A stretch of DNA of 64,000 bases from Leishmania mexicana MHOM/GT/2001/U1103 (GCF_000234665.1 NC_018308.1:26420-90419), one strand, 5' to 3'; counted from the stretch's first letter, positions 37,539-49,267 are shown. The notes: a model not told the origin generated them from the letters alone. Program-made: numbers and translations.

Positions 37539-39190
37539 GCAGACAGACGACAGCAAAGAAACAGCGATGGGGGGGGATGGGGAGGGATGGGGGCAAGTAG
37601 GGCGGAGTGTCCCCCATCCCCTCCCCATCGCTCTGTGCGCGTGTGCTCATCATCTTATTTTCGTATCTTCATCGGAGGGCTTCTGTCGCCGTTCCGCGTG
37701 CGTGTCTGCGCCCCTCCTCAGGGCCTCTGTCCTTCCCTCCCCTTCCTGCTGCAGGCGTTCCCTTCCGTCCTTCTCTCTCTCTCGCACACATATACACACA
37801 CACACACACACATGCGCGCGCATGCGGGTGCTGTCGCGCATCCACATCGTCGTTCGCTGGTAAGCGGCAATGCATGCCCGTATGCGTGTCACTGTAGCTG
37901 TGCCCAACGGGGCTGTGTACGTGTGGTGTGTGTGTGTGTGGGAGGGGGGGGAGCAACGGAGTTGGATCGATAAGGAAGGGGGTGGCATGAGATACACACG
38001 TGTGCGTCACGGATTGGCGGTGTTTGCTATCGTCTTTGGGGGGCAGAGGCAGCCTCCTTCTCTTGTGCACATCCATCACTTTTTTCTCTTGACTTGGGGC
38101 GGCCACCCGGAGGATGGGGAGCGGTAGTGACGGCCTCGGCCTTTGCGTTGCCGCACAAACCCCTCGCAACACACTCAGACACACGCGCGTGCATGCATCC
38201 ATATAACCATGTGCCTTGCGTGTGCGTGTGCGTGCGTGTGTGTGTGGTGTGTGTGTGTACTGGGGAAGTTCCCGCTGCTTTCGGCGTGTGCCACGGTGCT
38301 TCCCAACCCCCTCCCTCCACCACGTCTCCCCTGCCCTCCGCGACGGCCGCCCCCCCCCCCCCTTCATTCATTTCATTTTTATGGCTACATGCACAAGTCT
38401 TTGTGGACCGGCCTGCCGTCCTCTCCATCTCTTGCTTCTACGTTCTTCTAGGCTCATCATCATCATCATGTGTGTGTGTGTGCGCGTCGAATACTTTGTG
38501 ACTGTTGGTTCTTCGGGAGGAAGGGAGGTGTCTGTCCGTGTGGGCGTTAGGCTTTGTCCCTTGTCCCCCTTCCCCTCCCTTTATATTCTTTTACTCGGTA
38601 GACCCCCTCTCCCTCTCTTGTGCCTTGTGTCTGTATTCCTGTTTGCCGGCTCCGCCCTCCCGTGCTCCTCCCTCATCCCCCCTTCCTCCCCCTCCACACG
38701 TCGGTGTGACGTCGTTCCTGGGCATCCGTCGGTCGCCCGGAGCTTTCCTTATCTATTCGTTATCTTCCGAGTTCGTTGGAGGGGTGCAGGGGCGCGGTGA
38801 CGGTGTGAGATGACGCGAGTGCGCACATATTTCGTCGTGTCTTGGTGTTGTAGCCGTTGCTTCGGTTTTCCGGGTTAGGCGTGGTGTGACGTTCGTCTAT
38901 GATATGTACGTGTGCGGGTGTGGGTATAAAGATGTGTATATATATATATACATGTGGCGAAGGGGTGGGTGTGGGGGCAGCGGAAGCCGCACCAAGACAC
39001 ACCCACACAAATGCCTTGCTCTGTCTCTTACATCGTCCCACGCTTCAACTCCCCCTCCTCCTCCTCCTGTGCTCCCACGCACACAAGCGCGCCTTTTTTC
39101 CGCGCTGGCATACTTTGTTCCGTCACCTCAACCTCTCTCCCCCCTTCCATCCCATCTGGCCACCAACACGTCGCGTGAAGAGAGTTGTTC
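37539..39190. other. Intergenic spacer (1.65 kb)
   Basis: No gene supported. It contains a G-rich stretch at 37566-37600, CA run 37794-37812, TG-rich runs at about 37922-37941 and 38230-38262, a CAT repeat at 38455-38469, a TA run at about 38937-38949 and pyrimidine tracts near 39045-39070 and 39130-39160. Confidence 0.5.
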
Positions 39191-39979
39191 ATGACGACGA
39201 TGGAAACTGTGGCCTTCGCCGGCTACGCGTACTACAGCACGGGTGGCGAGGGCTTCATCTACTCCCTGAGCTCCAAAGATGCAGAGTCGACTGGCACGCC
39301 GGTCATACTCGTCAACGCCACCTCCAAGGCGGTGAACCTCTTTCCGTTTCTATTCCTTGTGGTTGGTGGTGTGCTCATGGTCGGTCTCATGGCTTTCGTC
39401 ATGGTGACGTTCTGCTGCCGGCGCAAGGTGGCAAAGCTAGAGAAGATGTACTGGGAGCTGCAGTACGCCTTCGCCGACGTGAACAATACCCTCGTGCAGG
39501 AGGCAAGCCGCCGCACCCCGTCTGCCGTCTCCACGTCGCCGGTCTCGCTGAAGCAGAGGCACACCCCTCAGTCTACGAGTCGCCTAGTCGCCGGCTCCCA
39601 GTCGCCTCCACAGATGATGCAACGGCACGGCAGCATCGCGAGAGCGGCTTCGATGCGCCCATCACAGCATGTATTGGAGCCGCTGCCCCCGCCGGCAGCG
39701 CCGGTGTTTCCGGCGACGCCGTTGCCTTACGTCATGAACGCCAACCCTCTATACTTTCAGCCGGTGACCGCAAGCGCAGCAAGCCCGTACACGTGCTCGT
39801 ACGGTGACAAGGGCGCACAGGTCACCGTCTTCGCCGCACAGCCACCCCCGATCCCCTCTCCGCAGCCGCATCAGCAGACACGCATATCTTCGGGCCCCGC
39901 GGTCCCGCAGTCGCCGCGCACAACACCGGAGCCGCCGCTGCGTCGCCGGGCGTCAAAAGTTAGCTTCATCGGTGCCTGA
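39191..39979 (+). CDS. Small single-pass membrane protein with Pro-rich tail
   Basis: A 262-residue protein I do not recognise. The short N-terminal region (about 1-52) has Tyr/Gly-rich sequence (GYAYYSTGGEGFIYSLSS) and one possible N-glycosylation site (NAT). Residues about 53-79 are a transmembrane helix (FPFLFLVVGGVLMVGLMAFV), followed by CCRRK, a likely cytosolic anchor and acylation-prone site. The remaining 180 residues are Ser/Pro/Thr-rich and probably disordered. No cleavable signal is evident, so the membrane helix likely acts as signal-anchor. The frame opens at a TTG (39185); I start at the first ATG. Its position beside the lectin-like protein may mean a shared surface role, but that is speculation. 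Confidence 0.65.
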   Translation: MTTMETVAFAGYAYYSTGGEGFIYSLSSKDAESTGTPVILVNATSKAVNLFPFLFLVVGGVLMVGLMAFVMVTFCCRRKVAKLEKMYWELQYAFADVNNTLVQEASRRTPSAVSTSPVSLKQRHTPQSTSRLVAGSQSPPQMMQRHGSIARAASMRPSQHVLEPLPPPAAPVFPATPLPYVMNANPLYFQPVTASAASPYTCSYGDKGAQVTVFAAQPPPIPSPQPHQQTRISSGPAVPQSPRTTPEPPLRRRASKVSFIGA

Positions 39980-41246
39980 CCAAGCAGAGAAGCAGCGCGC
40001 GCGTGCGCACAGATGGGGGAGGGGGTGGGGGGCATGCGTTGTGTGTGTGTGTGTGTCTGTGTGTCATGCATTGATGAGGTAAAAGGTGCTTCTCCAGGGA
40101 GGGCAGTGACACACCCATCGTGAGTGCGTGAAAGGGTGGCTCCCCTGCGTCCTGAACCCTTGAAGGCAGTCTATACCGCTTGTAGCAGAAGGGGAGATGC
40201 ATGCCGCTCGCAACAGCAACGACGATGCTCCTGTTGCGCACCTCTTTCTCTGGTATGGTCGTGCTAAACCTCGTCAGTCCTCTGCCCCCCCCCCTCTCTC
40301 AGACACCCACCTGGTGCGCACAGGGCACGCGCACCCAACCGTGTTTTCTGCTATGCCTTTACGTTTTCTTTTACTCAGTCCTCTCTCCCTCCCCCTCTCC
40401 CATTAGTCATCCTCGAGTTTACGCCTCGCTGCCGACGTCCGCCCTCGTTAGCTTGTCCGTCGTTGCTGCTGGCTCGGCGGAACTGGCTGCCTATGCACGC
40501 GTGTGCCCGTGTACGTATGTGTCTAATTATTTGTGTGTACGTGTGTCCATGTGGATCTCCTCCTCCGCCTCTCGGCCCTCCGTCGTCGCCCTCTTCTTGT
40601 TCCCCCTTTGGCGCCACTGTGCGTGTGTACCTCTCTCTCCAATGTGTCGTCGTGTGCCCCCGTTAGCTGTGGCGACTCCTCAGGGTCGTGCGCATCGCTG
40701 CAGATATTCCGCACACACGCCGTCAGAAGGGCAGGTGAAATCACCACCCGAATGAGCCGCAGCGAAGGTAACGCACGTGTGCGTGTGTGTACACCTTTAT
40801 CTTCACCCTATTCGGTGCCGCGCCCCACCCCCACCCCTTCTCCTCCCCCCATCCCCTTCCCCGTGCTGGGCTGCCGGTTGGATGGAGCGACCTGCAGAGG
40901 GCAGGTTACACGAGCGCTCTCGGGCCATCACCATCACGCACTGCTTGCGCTGCATCGTCCGTTTCTTGCACTGCCGCACACTCCTCCTCCTCCGCATCCC
41001 CATCCGCCCCCCCCCCATCTTCCTTGGCGCGCGTCGCCCCTTCTCGCGTGAATCTCTCCCTTCAGCAAGCACTACTCTGCAACTCCTCCGACTTGCATCG
41101 ACGTCATTTTCCCTTTCTTCGGGGTTTCTCGTCTTCGCTTCTTCGCCCCCTCCCCCCCCCATAGTGTACGCACACACACACACACGCACAGGCAGACCGG
41201 CACGTTGGCACGCAAGGCCTGCGCTAAACGGTACCCCAGCAGACCA
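39980..41246. other. Intergenic spacer
   Basis: About 1.3 kb without a gene. TG run at 40039-40062, CA run at about 41169-41188, C runs near 40282 and 41009, and pyrimidine tracts before the next ATG. Confidence 0.5.
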
Positions 41247-42119
41247 ATGCAACAACAACCGAGGCCAGTGGTGGCGCAGTACGCCTATCTCGAGCTTCTC
41301 CCGCTCACGTACACCGGTCCTGCTCCGCCCCCGGCGCCGCCGTGCATGGACCCGACACCGGATGAGCAGTACCGCCAGGGCGTTGCTGAAAGGAAGGCGG
41401 CGCTGAAGGAGAAGGAGGCGCGGCGGCAGATGTCCTCCAGCGGCAGCGGAATGCTTGCCAGCCTCAAGAGCGCTGTCTCGCAGGCAGTCATGACCATGGA
41501 GAAGGGCGCCGCGGACGTGTCGACCCGCACGGAGTCGCAGGTGCGTCAGCTCGAGTACCAGTACGACCGCGACCGCTTTCATCTGCACTTCCACGAGCTC
41601 GCCGCGCAGGGCGAGGCGCTGCTTGCCGACTACCGCTGCAGCGCAATGCACGGCGGCCTCCAAGTCAGCGGCCACATTCAGATCACATATCATTACTTGT
41701 GCTTCTTCGCGGAGACCACCTCAAGCATCGCCAAGACGACGGACGCCGTCATGGGCGTCTTTGGGGCAGCCCGTCATCCGGCCAACCCCAACGACGAGTC
41801 GCGGAACAAGCCTATTGGCGTCAAGCAGGTGATTTCGCTGGCCAACGTTGTTTCGATTCAACCTTCTGTGGTGCTCGAGAGCATCGGCGGGCAGGCGCCG
41901 TTCTTTATGCTGCTTCCCGCACCAACGGTGCGTCCAACAGCCCTGCAGCTGTACACGCAGGACAGCAAACTCTACCAGTTCATGCACTTCGAGTCGCTCA
42001 TCTCCCGCGCCTCTGGGGCGCTCCACGACGGCGTCAAGGGCACCGCGCTCGATCAAGCGTACAACTACCTCGACCACGCGTGGCGTGATACGGTGAATCT
42101 TCGACCGAAGGATGTCTAG
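41247..42119 (+). CDS. GRAM-domain protein
   Basis: A 290-residue protein with one GRAM (PH-like) domain, a fold that binds membranes or lipids. After a Pro-rich N-terminus and a charged helix (about 45-100), residues about 108-275 show the GRAM pattern: FHLHFHELAAQGEALLADYR, a Cys, GHIQITYHYLCFFAE (the strand where GRAM proteins read iT..ylcF), then a valine-rich VKQVISLANVVSIQPS strand, and an aromatic FMHF segment near the end. The frame opens at TTG 41205; I start at the first ATG. Function in Leishmania unknown; membrane trafficking or lipid transport is suggested by relatives. Confidence 0.75.
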   Translation: MQQQPRPVVAQYAYLELLPLTYTGPAPPPAPPCMDPTPDEQYRQGVAERKAALKEKEARRQMSSSGSGMLASLKSAVSQAVMTMEKGAADVSTRTESQVRQLEYQYDRDRFHLHFHELAAQGEALLADYRCSAMHGGLQVSGHIQITYHYLCFFAETTSSIAKTTDAVMGVFGAARHPANPNDESRNKPIGVKQVISLANVVSIQPSVVLESIGGQAPFFMLLPAPTVRPTALQLYTQDSKLYQFMHFESLISRASGALHDGVKGTALDQAYNYLDHAWRDTVNLRPKDV

Positions 42120-42834
42120 TAGGTGCACGGTGCCTTGCCGTCGTCCCCTTCGCTTCTCATCCGGCGCACGTTACCCCCCTCCCCCTCCCGTTCACCACTG
42201 TGGCCTTGGTTGCTGTGCGACGGAGTCGACGGACATGGCAGACTGCGTCAAAGATGCAACACAAATTTCGTCGGGGGTGGGAGGAGGAGTGGCACCGCGC
42301 GCGGTGGTCTCAGCAGGGAACCGCCGAATGCACGCGAAAGAGGGGGACGAGCCAGTTCAACTATATTTGGACAGAGGCACCTCCTTGGCGACGGCGGCGG
42401 TGGGGAGGGGGGACTCCATTTGGACACACACACACGACAGATTCTCCCTCCTCCTCCTCCGACACCCCCACTCCCAACCCCCTTCACCCCTCGCTGTTTC
42501 TCTGCGTCTTCGCTCTCTACCGCCGCGCCCCCTCCCACCGCCTTGCGCACCACACACCCACTCGGGGCAGACGGCATCAAAAACGGTTGGCAGGGCTGAG
42601 CTCACCCATGCCACCAATCCCCCCTCCTCCTCCTATATTATCTGTATCTCTCTATTGCCCCCCTCCCCTCCCCTCCCGCTTCACAACCGTGTTTGCCCTC
42701 TCCTCAAACCTTTTCTCGCTGTGGCCCACGACCGCGCACGCGTGTGCGTCAAGCCCACATGCCGTCATCCCTTCCTCCGCACTTCTGCCCTCCGCCCAGG
42801 CTGACATCGGGCACCTCCGTCCGTCTCTCTGCGC

Positions 42835-42866
<32 letters not shown>

Positions 42867-44226
42867 GCGGGGGAGGGGGAGAGGGAGGGGGATAACCCAC
42901 GTTGGTGAGAGCGCCTGTGCTCCTACCGTCTTTTAGCGTTTGTTTTCTGACCGGATGCTCGTGTGTTGTGTGTGTGTGTGTGTGAAGCGTGGAGAGGGAG
43001 TGGAACCGACAGACAGACGTGGCTGCATGGATGGATGACGACGGACCGAGAGGTTTGTGCCGGTGTGTCACGTCTTCGCTGGGCCGTGCCGCCTTTTTGC
43101 GCTTTCGCGCCTTCGTCGTTTATCGGGTGTGGGCGATTCATGTCGAGTGGGGGCGTGGCTCCGGACCGTGTAGGCTGGCAGCTAACCCCTCCCCTCGCAC
43201 ACACGTCCACCCCGCCTTCTCTGCCTCTTCTTCCCTCCCTCTCAGGACGGCAAGTGCGCGTACCAGCCCCTGCGGCAGAATACATGCTTTGATGTTATCC
43301 TTATTATTATCTATCGTGGCATGCATATTGCTTGGGACATGACGGTGCGCCGCGATCTTGGGGAAGGGGGAGTAGGAGGAGGACCGTGGGGCTCTCGTTG
43401 TCCAGTGCAAGCGTGATCTGTACTATATCGGGCAGTGTTTCTTGTAGTCTGCATTCTCGTTGGGCAAGAGGTCCCCACTGGTCGGATGGGCCCCCCCCCC
43501 TTCTCTCCCGTGATGTTCACGGTCCGTGTCTTCATAGTAAGTCCCGCCCACCCCACCCCACGCCCTCACGGACCTCCGTCATGCCTGCACTCGGTGAGAG
43601 AGGCGGCTTCGCGCTCTCGCCAGCACACAGACACAGCCAATACACGTGTATCGATGTTCTTGCAGGAAGGCCTCGCTCTCCCCCTGTGGGCATGAGCTTC
43701 TGTGTAGGCGGTGCGGTGGTGGGGGGGGGGCGGGCACGGTCGCCCACACATCCCACCAGTCGAATCCACGGAGACGAGCATGCGGATTCACTGAATGGCC
43801 TTGCTGTAACACACACGCACGCACGCAGGCGCCGGTGAACACGAGAGAAGTGTGCATGGAAGTTGCGGCACCCATGCAGACGTTGCGTACATGAAGAGGA
43901 TACGAAAGCGGGGCAGAGGCTCCCGCCACGCACGTGGGTGTACGCCCACGCACAGACTCACCCACACGACCCGTCCCGGTGGGACATTGAATAGCAGGCG
44001 AAAGGCGGGCGCTCAAGACACACCAACGCGCCCTCATGCACCTGGAGGCCTTTGCTAAATATGGCTCGCCGCCAGCCCCCCCCCCTCCTCTCCTCCTCCA
44101 TCCCCCCAGTCTTCTCCAGCATCGCGCATCTCTCTCTTCTCTTGCAAACTTCTCAACCCCCACGGTCTGCCCGCGCCCGGCAGAGGTGTGCACACCCATA
44201 CACGCGCGCCTACGCACGCCGCTTCC
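42120..44226. other. Long spacer (2.1 kb)
   Basis: No supported gene. A GT run of about 27 bp at 42835-42861 is followed by a G-rich purine stretch; another TG run is at 42964-42983. Pyrimidine tracts occur at about 42655-42685 and 44075-44160, the latter near the start of the next gene. Confidence 0.5.
42835..42861. repeat. (GT)n microsatellite
   Basis: About 13 GT units followed by GCGTGTGC and a G/A-rich run. Likely length-variable among isolates. Confidence 0.85.
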
Positions 44227-47200
44227 ATGCGGACGGCTTATGCAGTGGCGGTGTCTCGGCGCCGGTCGCACATTGCTTGCACAAGCTCATCATCGCCGCT
44301 GTGGGCACTGCAGCCGCGGCGTGCCTCTTCCGTGCATCGTGGCCGCGTCTCACAAACGACGTCCGGCTCGTCATCGAACACGTCCTCGAGCCACGCATCG
44401 CTACGCCGTGGGCATAGCTTCAGGAGAGGTCGGTCGAATGCGCGGCAGATCACTCCGGCAGCGGAGACTTGCTTCTCTGCCAGGTCCCGTCGCACTGGCT
44501 GCGACCACATCGCCGACCGTGTATGGAGACGCCATCAGCTCGAGGACGCCATCCATGCCGCGCAGGCGTTCCGCAACTGGTGTGCCATGCATGCACCATG
44601 CACGCAAGCGGCGGTGGGGGCATCCGTGTCGGCAACCGCTGCCCTGCAACCCGGTGAACTCTCCCCCTCCCATGCGCCGCTGCTGCACCGGGTTGGCGGC
44701 AGTAGAGGTAGTGTTGCCACGCTTGCAGACATCGGGTATGAAGAAGGCGCCAACAGCCGTACCACACGGCACCACCCTAGCTTTACCCCACCGACGACGC
44801 CCACCACAAACCCTCCTCTCACGGCGGGTGGGGCGGTACCGCTGACGGAGCGCCGCATGCTGGAGCACTACGCGGTCCTCCTCCACAACGTACGCGCAGC
44901 CGCCGCACGGGTCGCCACGTCAGACTACCACCGCTTTTACGCCGCAGTGGTGGAAGAACTGCTGACGGCGTCCACCTCTCGTAGTGGCAGTAGTGCCTTC
45001 TCGGTTCCACGCTCCGTGGTGTGGCAGGACGCTGCTGCATCCGCATACCATGGAGAAGGCGGAGAAGACGCTACGGCGCTGGCCGAACGTCGCCTTGCCG
45101 CGTGGGCATCGCACTGGCACAAGGATCTTAAGCAGTGGCACTCGCGCCACGGCCCGCATACCCCTGGTGCGGGTGACCCTGTTGACCCCCAGCAGTTACT
45201 GCTCCACGCCGACCTCTGGCAGGACGTGCTTGACGGTGCCGAGGGTGTTGTAGGAACACGGGAGGAAGACAAGTCGATGGCGGCGCTGCTGCTGCAGGGA
45301 CAGTGGCGGGTCGCCATCGACAGCCTTCTTGAAGCCGACGCAACACCGCCCCGCTCCGCATCTGCGGCAGCGATCGAGCCGAACGGCAGCTCCTCTACGG
45401 CCCCCCAGCCACCGTCCGTCGCGGAACTCTTCTCCGCGGCGTCGGTGCGGCGCCGACACCGCGTGCCGTGGCGACCCTCACCTCACCGAGGCTCTGCGAA
45501 CTCGTCCAGCAGCACGCTTCCGCCGCTGCCGCGGCGGTTTGCCCTTGCCCCTGTGACGCCGGCAGAGCTGCGCTTACTTCGACACCCGCCGTCGCCGGGG
45601 CTGCGCGTGCTGCCGCACTCGATAGCTGCTAAAGTGCAGCGAGCGGGGTGCCCGGAGCGGCCTCCAGGGGATGGCGTGGCGGCAGCACCATCGCTGCTGC
45701 TGGAGGCGGCCGCGGCTGCAGAGGTGGCAAGTGGCCGTGCCACAGGCATCCCGCCGACGTGCGTGGTCCGGCTGCGGCGTCGTCTATGGGTGCTGCAGCA
45801 CCTCCCGCGCCACCTCCCAGCCTCTCTCGTCCGCTTCCAGGAACCGAGACGGCCATCGCTGCGCGCCGGCGGCGGCAGTGGTCGCGAGGTGCGGAGTGGG
45901 GGAATGCCACACGCGCACCTCCTTCGCAGCCACGCGCTGGAGAAGCTGCCGTGGTACACGCTCTGTGTGCTCGGCGAGGCGTTGGAGGCGAGTGGGAACG
46001 GCGGCTCAACAGTCGCGACGGTGCTGCGCAACGCACGCACGCACATGTGCGCTGCGCTCTTCCTCAGCGTGCATGCCGACTACGCGGCCCTGCACGACTA
46101 CGCACACACCCTCTTTCTCACGCTCGGCAGCAGCATGGTCGCACGCGCGGTCGCCGCTCGACAACGGCAGCGAGGACGCAGCGCTGGTGGCAGCGACGGC
46201 GACGCGGCCGTCACCGTATTTGAGAGCGCCTTTGTGCAGACGGCTATCGCCCTGCTTCAGCCACCGCCGCCGGTGGCGTACGCAGCGGCCGGGCTGTCGC
46301 CAAGGCCCGCCTCTTCCTCCGGCAATGCTGCTAGCTTTCTCGCGAGATCGTCGTCAGCGCGGACGCCAAGCTCCAGCACAGACATCACCGACGTCCACGT
46401 GGTCCCGCCACGTGTGTTTCGCCGCCTCTGCGCCGCCGTGCAGGACTGGCGCAACTACCATCTCTCACTCTACTGTGAAACGCTAAGCCAAATTTCGGAC
46501 AGCGACGGTATAGCGCTACGCGAGCTGGCGCGCGTGCTGGCAGCGCAGCCGCACGGCGAGGATGCTCTGCAAGAGGAAGCGGCTGTGGTGCTGGCGCCAG
46601 AGAGCGCGGCCGCCATCGTCACGGCTCTCCTGCTGCAGCTCCTCGATCAGCTGTCACGACCCTCAGCGTCGCCCTCGTCAACGACGGCACACGCCAGCGC
46701 CGGATGCAACCCGCAGGGTACATCGCCCTCCCTTCCTCCACTGCCGCCCGTCCTTTGCTTCAGTGTGCCGCACGACAAGGCGCACGCGGTGGCCAGCTAC
46801 TTCAAAGGCATCTTCCATCCGTCGTTCTTCAGGCGCGTGGTGACGGCGGCGCCGTGCACGAATGGGGGCGAGTGCCAGTTGGGTAACGATGGCGCCGCGG
46901 CCACGTCCGCCATCGCCACCGCGATCACAACGGGTGCCCGCACGGCCGATGAAGGGAACGGTAACGCATCGGCGCTGCCATCCTTAGTTTTGCCGCCGGC
47001 TGAGTGGGAACGCAACGCCGCCGCGCGCCTTGTCGGTCGCACGCTGCGTCGCCTCGACCGCTACCCGACGCGCACGACAGAGGCCTTCTTCGCCCGCTAT
47101 GTGCGTGGCGACGATGTGGACTCGAAGAGGGAGGGTGGTGAGGAGGGTGGCTCCGAAGTAGCCGCACCCCAGTCGGCTTCGACGACGGTTGCGCCTCCGC

Positions 47201-48594
47201 TCGCCATGAACCTCTTCATGGTGAACCTGCAAGCTGCCGTGGACCACTGGCATGAGCGCCACCGCCGCCCCATCCTCGGCGCTCCACCCACAGCATCAAG
47301 CCACGCACAGCAGCAGCAGGAGCAGGTGTCCCTACCGGCTCAGCCATTCGTGAAGGTAGCAGGAGATGGTCGCACAGCCAACACGGAATCGGCCGCTACC
47401 GCAGCGGCCACGCCCGAAGGTGCGGCGGCCTCGTTGGCAGAAGCTGGCGAGGATGGCTTACCTAACCCCATCGTTCTGCTCGCGTCCCCACCGATGCTCC
47501 CGCACGGACTGCACGCTGTCTACAAGCCTGCCGGCGTGAACTGCACCCTGCACGCACACTACCCGTCCCTCGTCTACCCGTTTCTCACTCGCGACCTGCC
47601 TTGGAGGGCGAGAGGGGCGGTCGCGGCGGATAGCAGCGACAGAAACCGTGGCGCTGGTGCATCGTCCTTTCCAGCCTCCTGCGTACCGGTGCTTCGTCAG
47701 CAGGGCCTCGTAAACCGCATTGACGTGGGCACAAGCGGCGTTGTCCTCGTTGCTCGTACCGCCGCCGCGCTGCACGGCGCCGCCGACGCGATGATACGAA
47801 AGCATCACATGCGCAAGACGTACCGTGCGCTTGTGCAACGGTGGCCGCCCTTCTCGTCCTCGTCCAGCGCGTCCACAGTGTCGTGCGGCGATGACATCGC
47901 AGCGGCGGCACCGCTCTTTAGCGTGTCACCCTTCTTGTCCCCGATGGCGGGCGCCGTTGTGTGCGCACCGGTGTACGCGGCTGGCGCCACGGCATCCTCG
48001 ATCCGCCGGCGCTCAGCACTGCCGCTGAGTTATGGCCGCCAACTTCCGTCGTCTGAGGAACCCAGTGCACATGTGCTCGCAGTCTCTCGCGCCGGCTCGA
48101 CTCCGTCGTGGTCATCGAGCGTACCCGTCTCTCCCTCCTCCTCTGCGCACGTGCATCAGCAGTACGCCACCCTGCACGCCGCTCTACAGGACCAGCGGAA
48201 TGCCATCACGCGCTACCGCGTACTCGAGTACTTTGCGTCTGCCGGGGTCGCCTACGTGCAGGTGGAGCTGCGCAGCGGGCGGCGGCATCAGATACGGCAG
48301 CACTTTGCGCAGCTCGGCTTCCCTCTTGTTGGCGATGCTCGCTACCACGCCGGGGTAGTCGCAGGCCGCGCGGGAACGACGTTCGGGATGCAGCGAGCTG
48401 CGCTCCACGCCTACACGATTGACATCCTCGCCACCACAGACGGTGACGGCCTGGCGAGCGGCGAGGAGGTGCCCGACCGCGTGGTGGTGCAGGCGGCGCT
48501 GCCAGCCGACATGCATCGCGCTCTGCTTGCACTTCGGCAAGCGGAACAAGTCAAGTCGGGTCAGCAGCAGCTGCAGCAGCAACCTCGTGGCTGA
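44227..48594 (+). CDS. RluA-type pseudouridine synthase with very long N-terminal extension, probably mitochondrial
   Basis: A 1455-residue protein; only the last ~370 residues are a recognisable RluA/RPUSD-type pseudouridine synthase. The core begins near residue 1095 (LHAVYKPAGVN, the substrate-binding loop). The catalytic motif NRIDVGTSG has its Asp at residue 1166. It continues through KTYRALVQRW, and GRRHQIRQHFAQLGFPLVGD is the typical C-terminal motif. A large Ser/Ala-rich insertion (about residues 1210-1305) splits the core. The first ~45 residues are Arg/Ser-rich without acids, typical of a mitochondrial presequence; the intervening ~1000 residues are mixed helical and low-complexity. 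The frame opens at GTG 44188; the first ATG is 44227. Target RNA is unknown; mitochondrial rRNA is a reasonable guess. Confidence 0.82.
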   Translation: MRTAYAVAVSRRRSHIACTSSSSPLWALQPRRASSVHRGRVSQTTSGSSSNTSSSHASLRRGHSFRRGRSNARQITPAAETCFSARSRRTGCDHIADRVWRRHQLEDAIHAAQAFRNWCAMHAPCTQAAVGASVSATAALQPGELSPSHAPLLHRVGGSRGSVATLADIGYEEGANSRTTRHHPSFTPPTTPTTNPPLTAGGAVPLTERRMLEHYAVLLHNVRAAAARVATSDYHRFYAAVVEELLTASTSRSGSSAFSVPRSVVWQDAAASAYHGEGGEDATALAERRLAAWASHWHKDLKQWHSRHGPHTPGAGDPVDPQQLLLHADLWQDVLDGAEGVVGTREEDKSMAALLLQGQWRVAIDSLLEADATPPRSASAAAIEPNGSSSTAPQPPSVAELFSAASVRRRHRVPWRPSPHRGSANSSSSTLPPLPRRFALAPVTPAELRLLRHPPSPGLRVLPHSIAAKVQRAGCPERPPGDGVAAAPSLLLEAAAAAEVASGRATGIPPTCVVRLRRRLWVLQHLPRHLPASLVRFQEPRRPSLRAGGGSGREVRSGGMPHAHLLRSHALEKLPWYTLCVLGEALEASGNGGSTVATVLRNARTHMCAALFLSVHADYAALHDYAHTLFLTLGSSMVARAVAARQRQRGRSAGGSDGDAAVTVFESAFVQTAIALLQPPPPVAYAAAGLSPRPASSSGNAASFLARSSSARTPSSSTDITDVHVVPPRVFRRLCAAVQDWRNYHLSLYCETLSQISDSDGIALRELARVLAAQPHGEDALQEEAAVVLAPESAAAIVTALLLQLLDQLSRPSASPSSTTAHASAGCNPQGTSPSLPPLPPVLCFSVPHDKAHAVASYFKGIFHPSFFRRVVTAAPCTNGGECQLGNDGAAATSAIATAITTGARTADEGNGNASALPSLVLPPAEWERNAAARLVGRTLRRLDRYPTRTTEAFFARYVRGDDVDSKREGGEEGGSEVAAPQSASTTVAPPLAMNLFMVNLQAAVDHWHERHRRPILGAPPTASSHAQQQQEQVSLPAQPFVKVAGDGRTANTESAATAAATPEGAAASLAEAGEDGLPNPIVLLASPPMLPHGLHAVYKPAGVNCTLHAHYPSLVYPFLTRDLPWRARGAVAADSSDRNRGAGASSFPASCVPVLRQQGLVNRIDVGTSGVVLVARTAAALHGAADAMIRKHHMRKTYRALVQRWPPFSSSSSASTVSCGDDIAAAAPLFSVSPFLSPMAGAVVCAPVYAAGATASSIRRRSALPLSYGRQLPSSEEPSAHVLAVSRAGSTPSWSSSVPVSPSSSAHVHQQYATLHAALQDQRNAITRYRVLEYFASAGVAYVQVELRSGRRHQIRQHFAQLGFPLVGDARYHAGVVAGRAGTTFGMQRAALHAYTIDILATTDGDGLASGEEVPDRVVVQAALPADMHRALLALRQAEQVKSGQQQLQQQPRG

Positions 48595-49267
48595 CGTGAG
48601 CCTCCCACCGCAGGCGAAGGGGAGACGCGAAATGGCGTGGCGGTGGTGGTGGTAGTGTGTCTCTCTCGCTCGCTCCAGCTCATGCTGGGCGCTTGACGCT
48701 CATCCTTACATACAACACGCGCACGCACACAATCACATGGACGCACTCGCGCACGTGTGCATACACCCAAGTCACTTCCTCTTCCTGCTGTCCCTCGGCC
48801 TCTTCGAGGGGGGTCATCGTCTGCGCGCCGAGAGACAAGGATGTCCGTGTCTGCGTGTTGGGGAAGAGGGAGCACACGTGGCGGCAGAACTTGTGCACCC
48901 GTGCATCCCCGCCAGTGGCGTCGCCATGGCCCCCCCGCCCACCCCATCCTTCGCCTCCCCCTCCCTGTCCTCCTCTCATCGCCGCCACCGCATCTTCTAT
49001 CTTCCCTTGCCCTTCTCTGCCACACGCCGCCGCCGCCCCTCTCCCCTCCCCCCCCCTCCTCCTCGTCGTCCGTGATGGGACCCCGGTGACACGCACCAGC
49101 GACAACCACCGCGGATTGCGGCGCAGCGACTCAAGCACAGCTGCCGTTGAGGAGGCGTTGGGTGAGGGACGGAGGCGACAAGTCAAACCAACGCGCAGGC
49201 ACGCCGACGTCCTGTTTGAGTCGAGTGCGCACTACACGGTGGGAAATCGACCATTGCAAGCATACAC
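48595..49267. other. Intergenic spacer
   Basis: No gene supported. GGT repeats just after the stop (48641-48655), pyrimidine-rich segments at about 48930-49070 upstream of the TPR gene. Confidence 0.5.

Noticed and set aside
40803..41693. Minus-strand frame of 296 codons
   Set aside because: Overlaps the GRAM-domain gene in antisense; the + strand protein has a coherent domain while this one does not.
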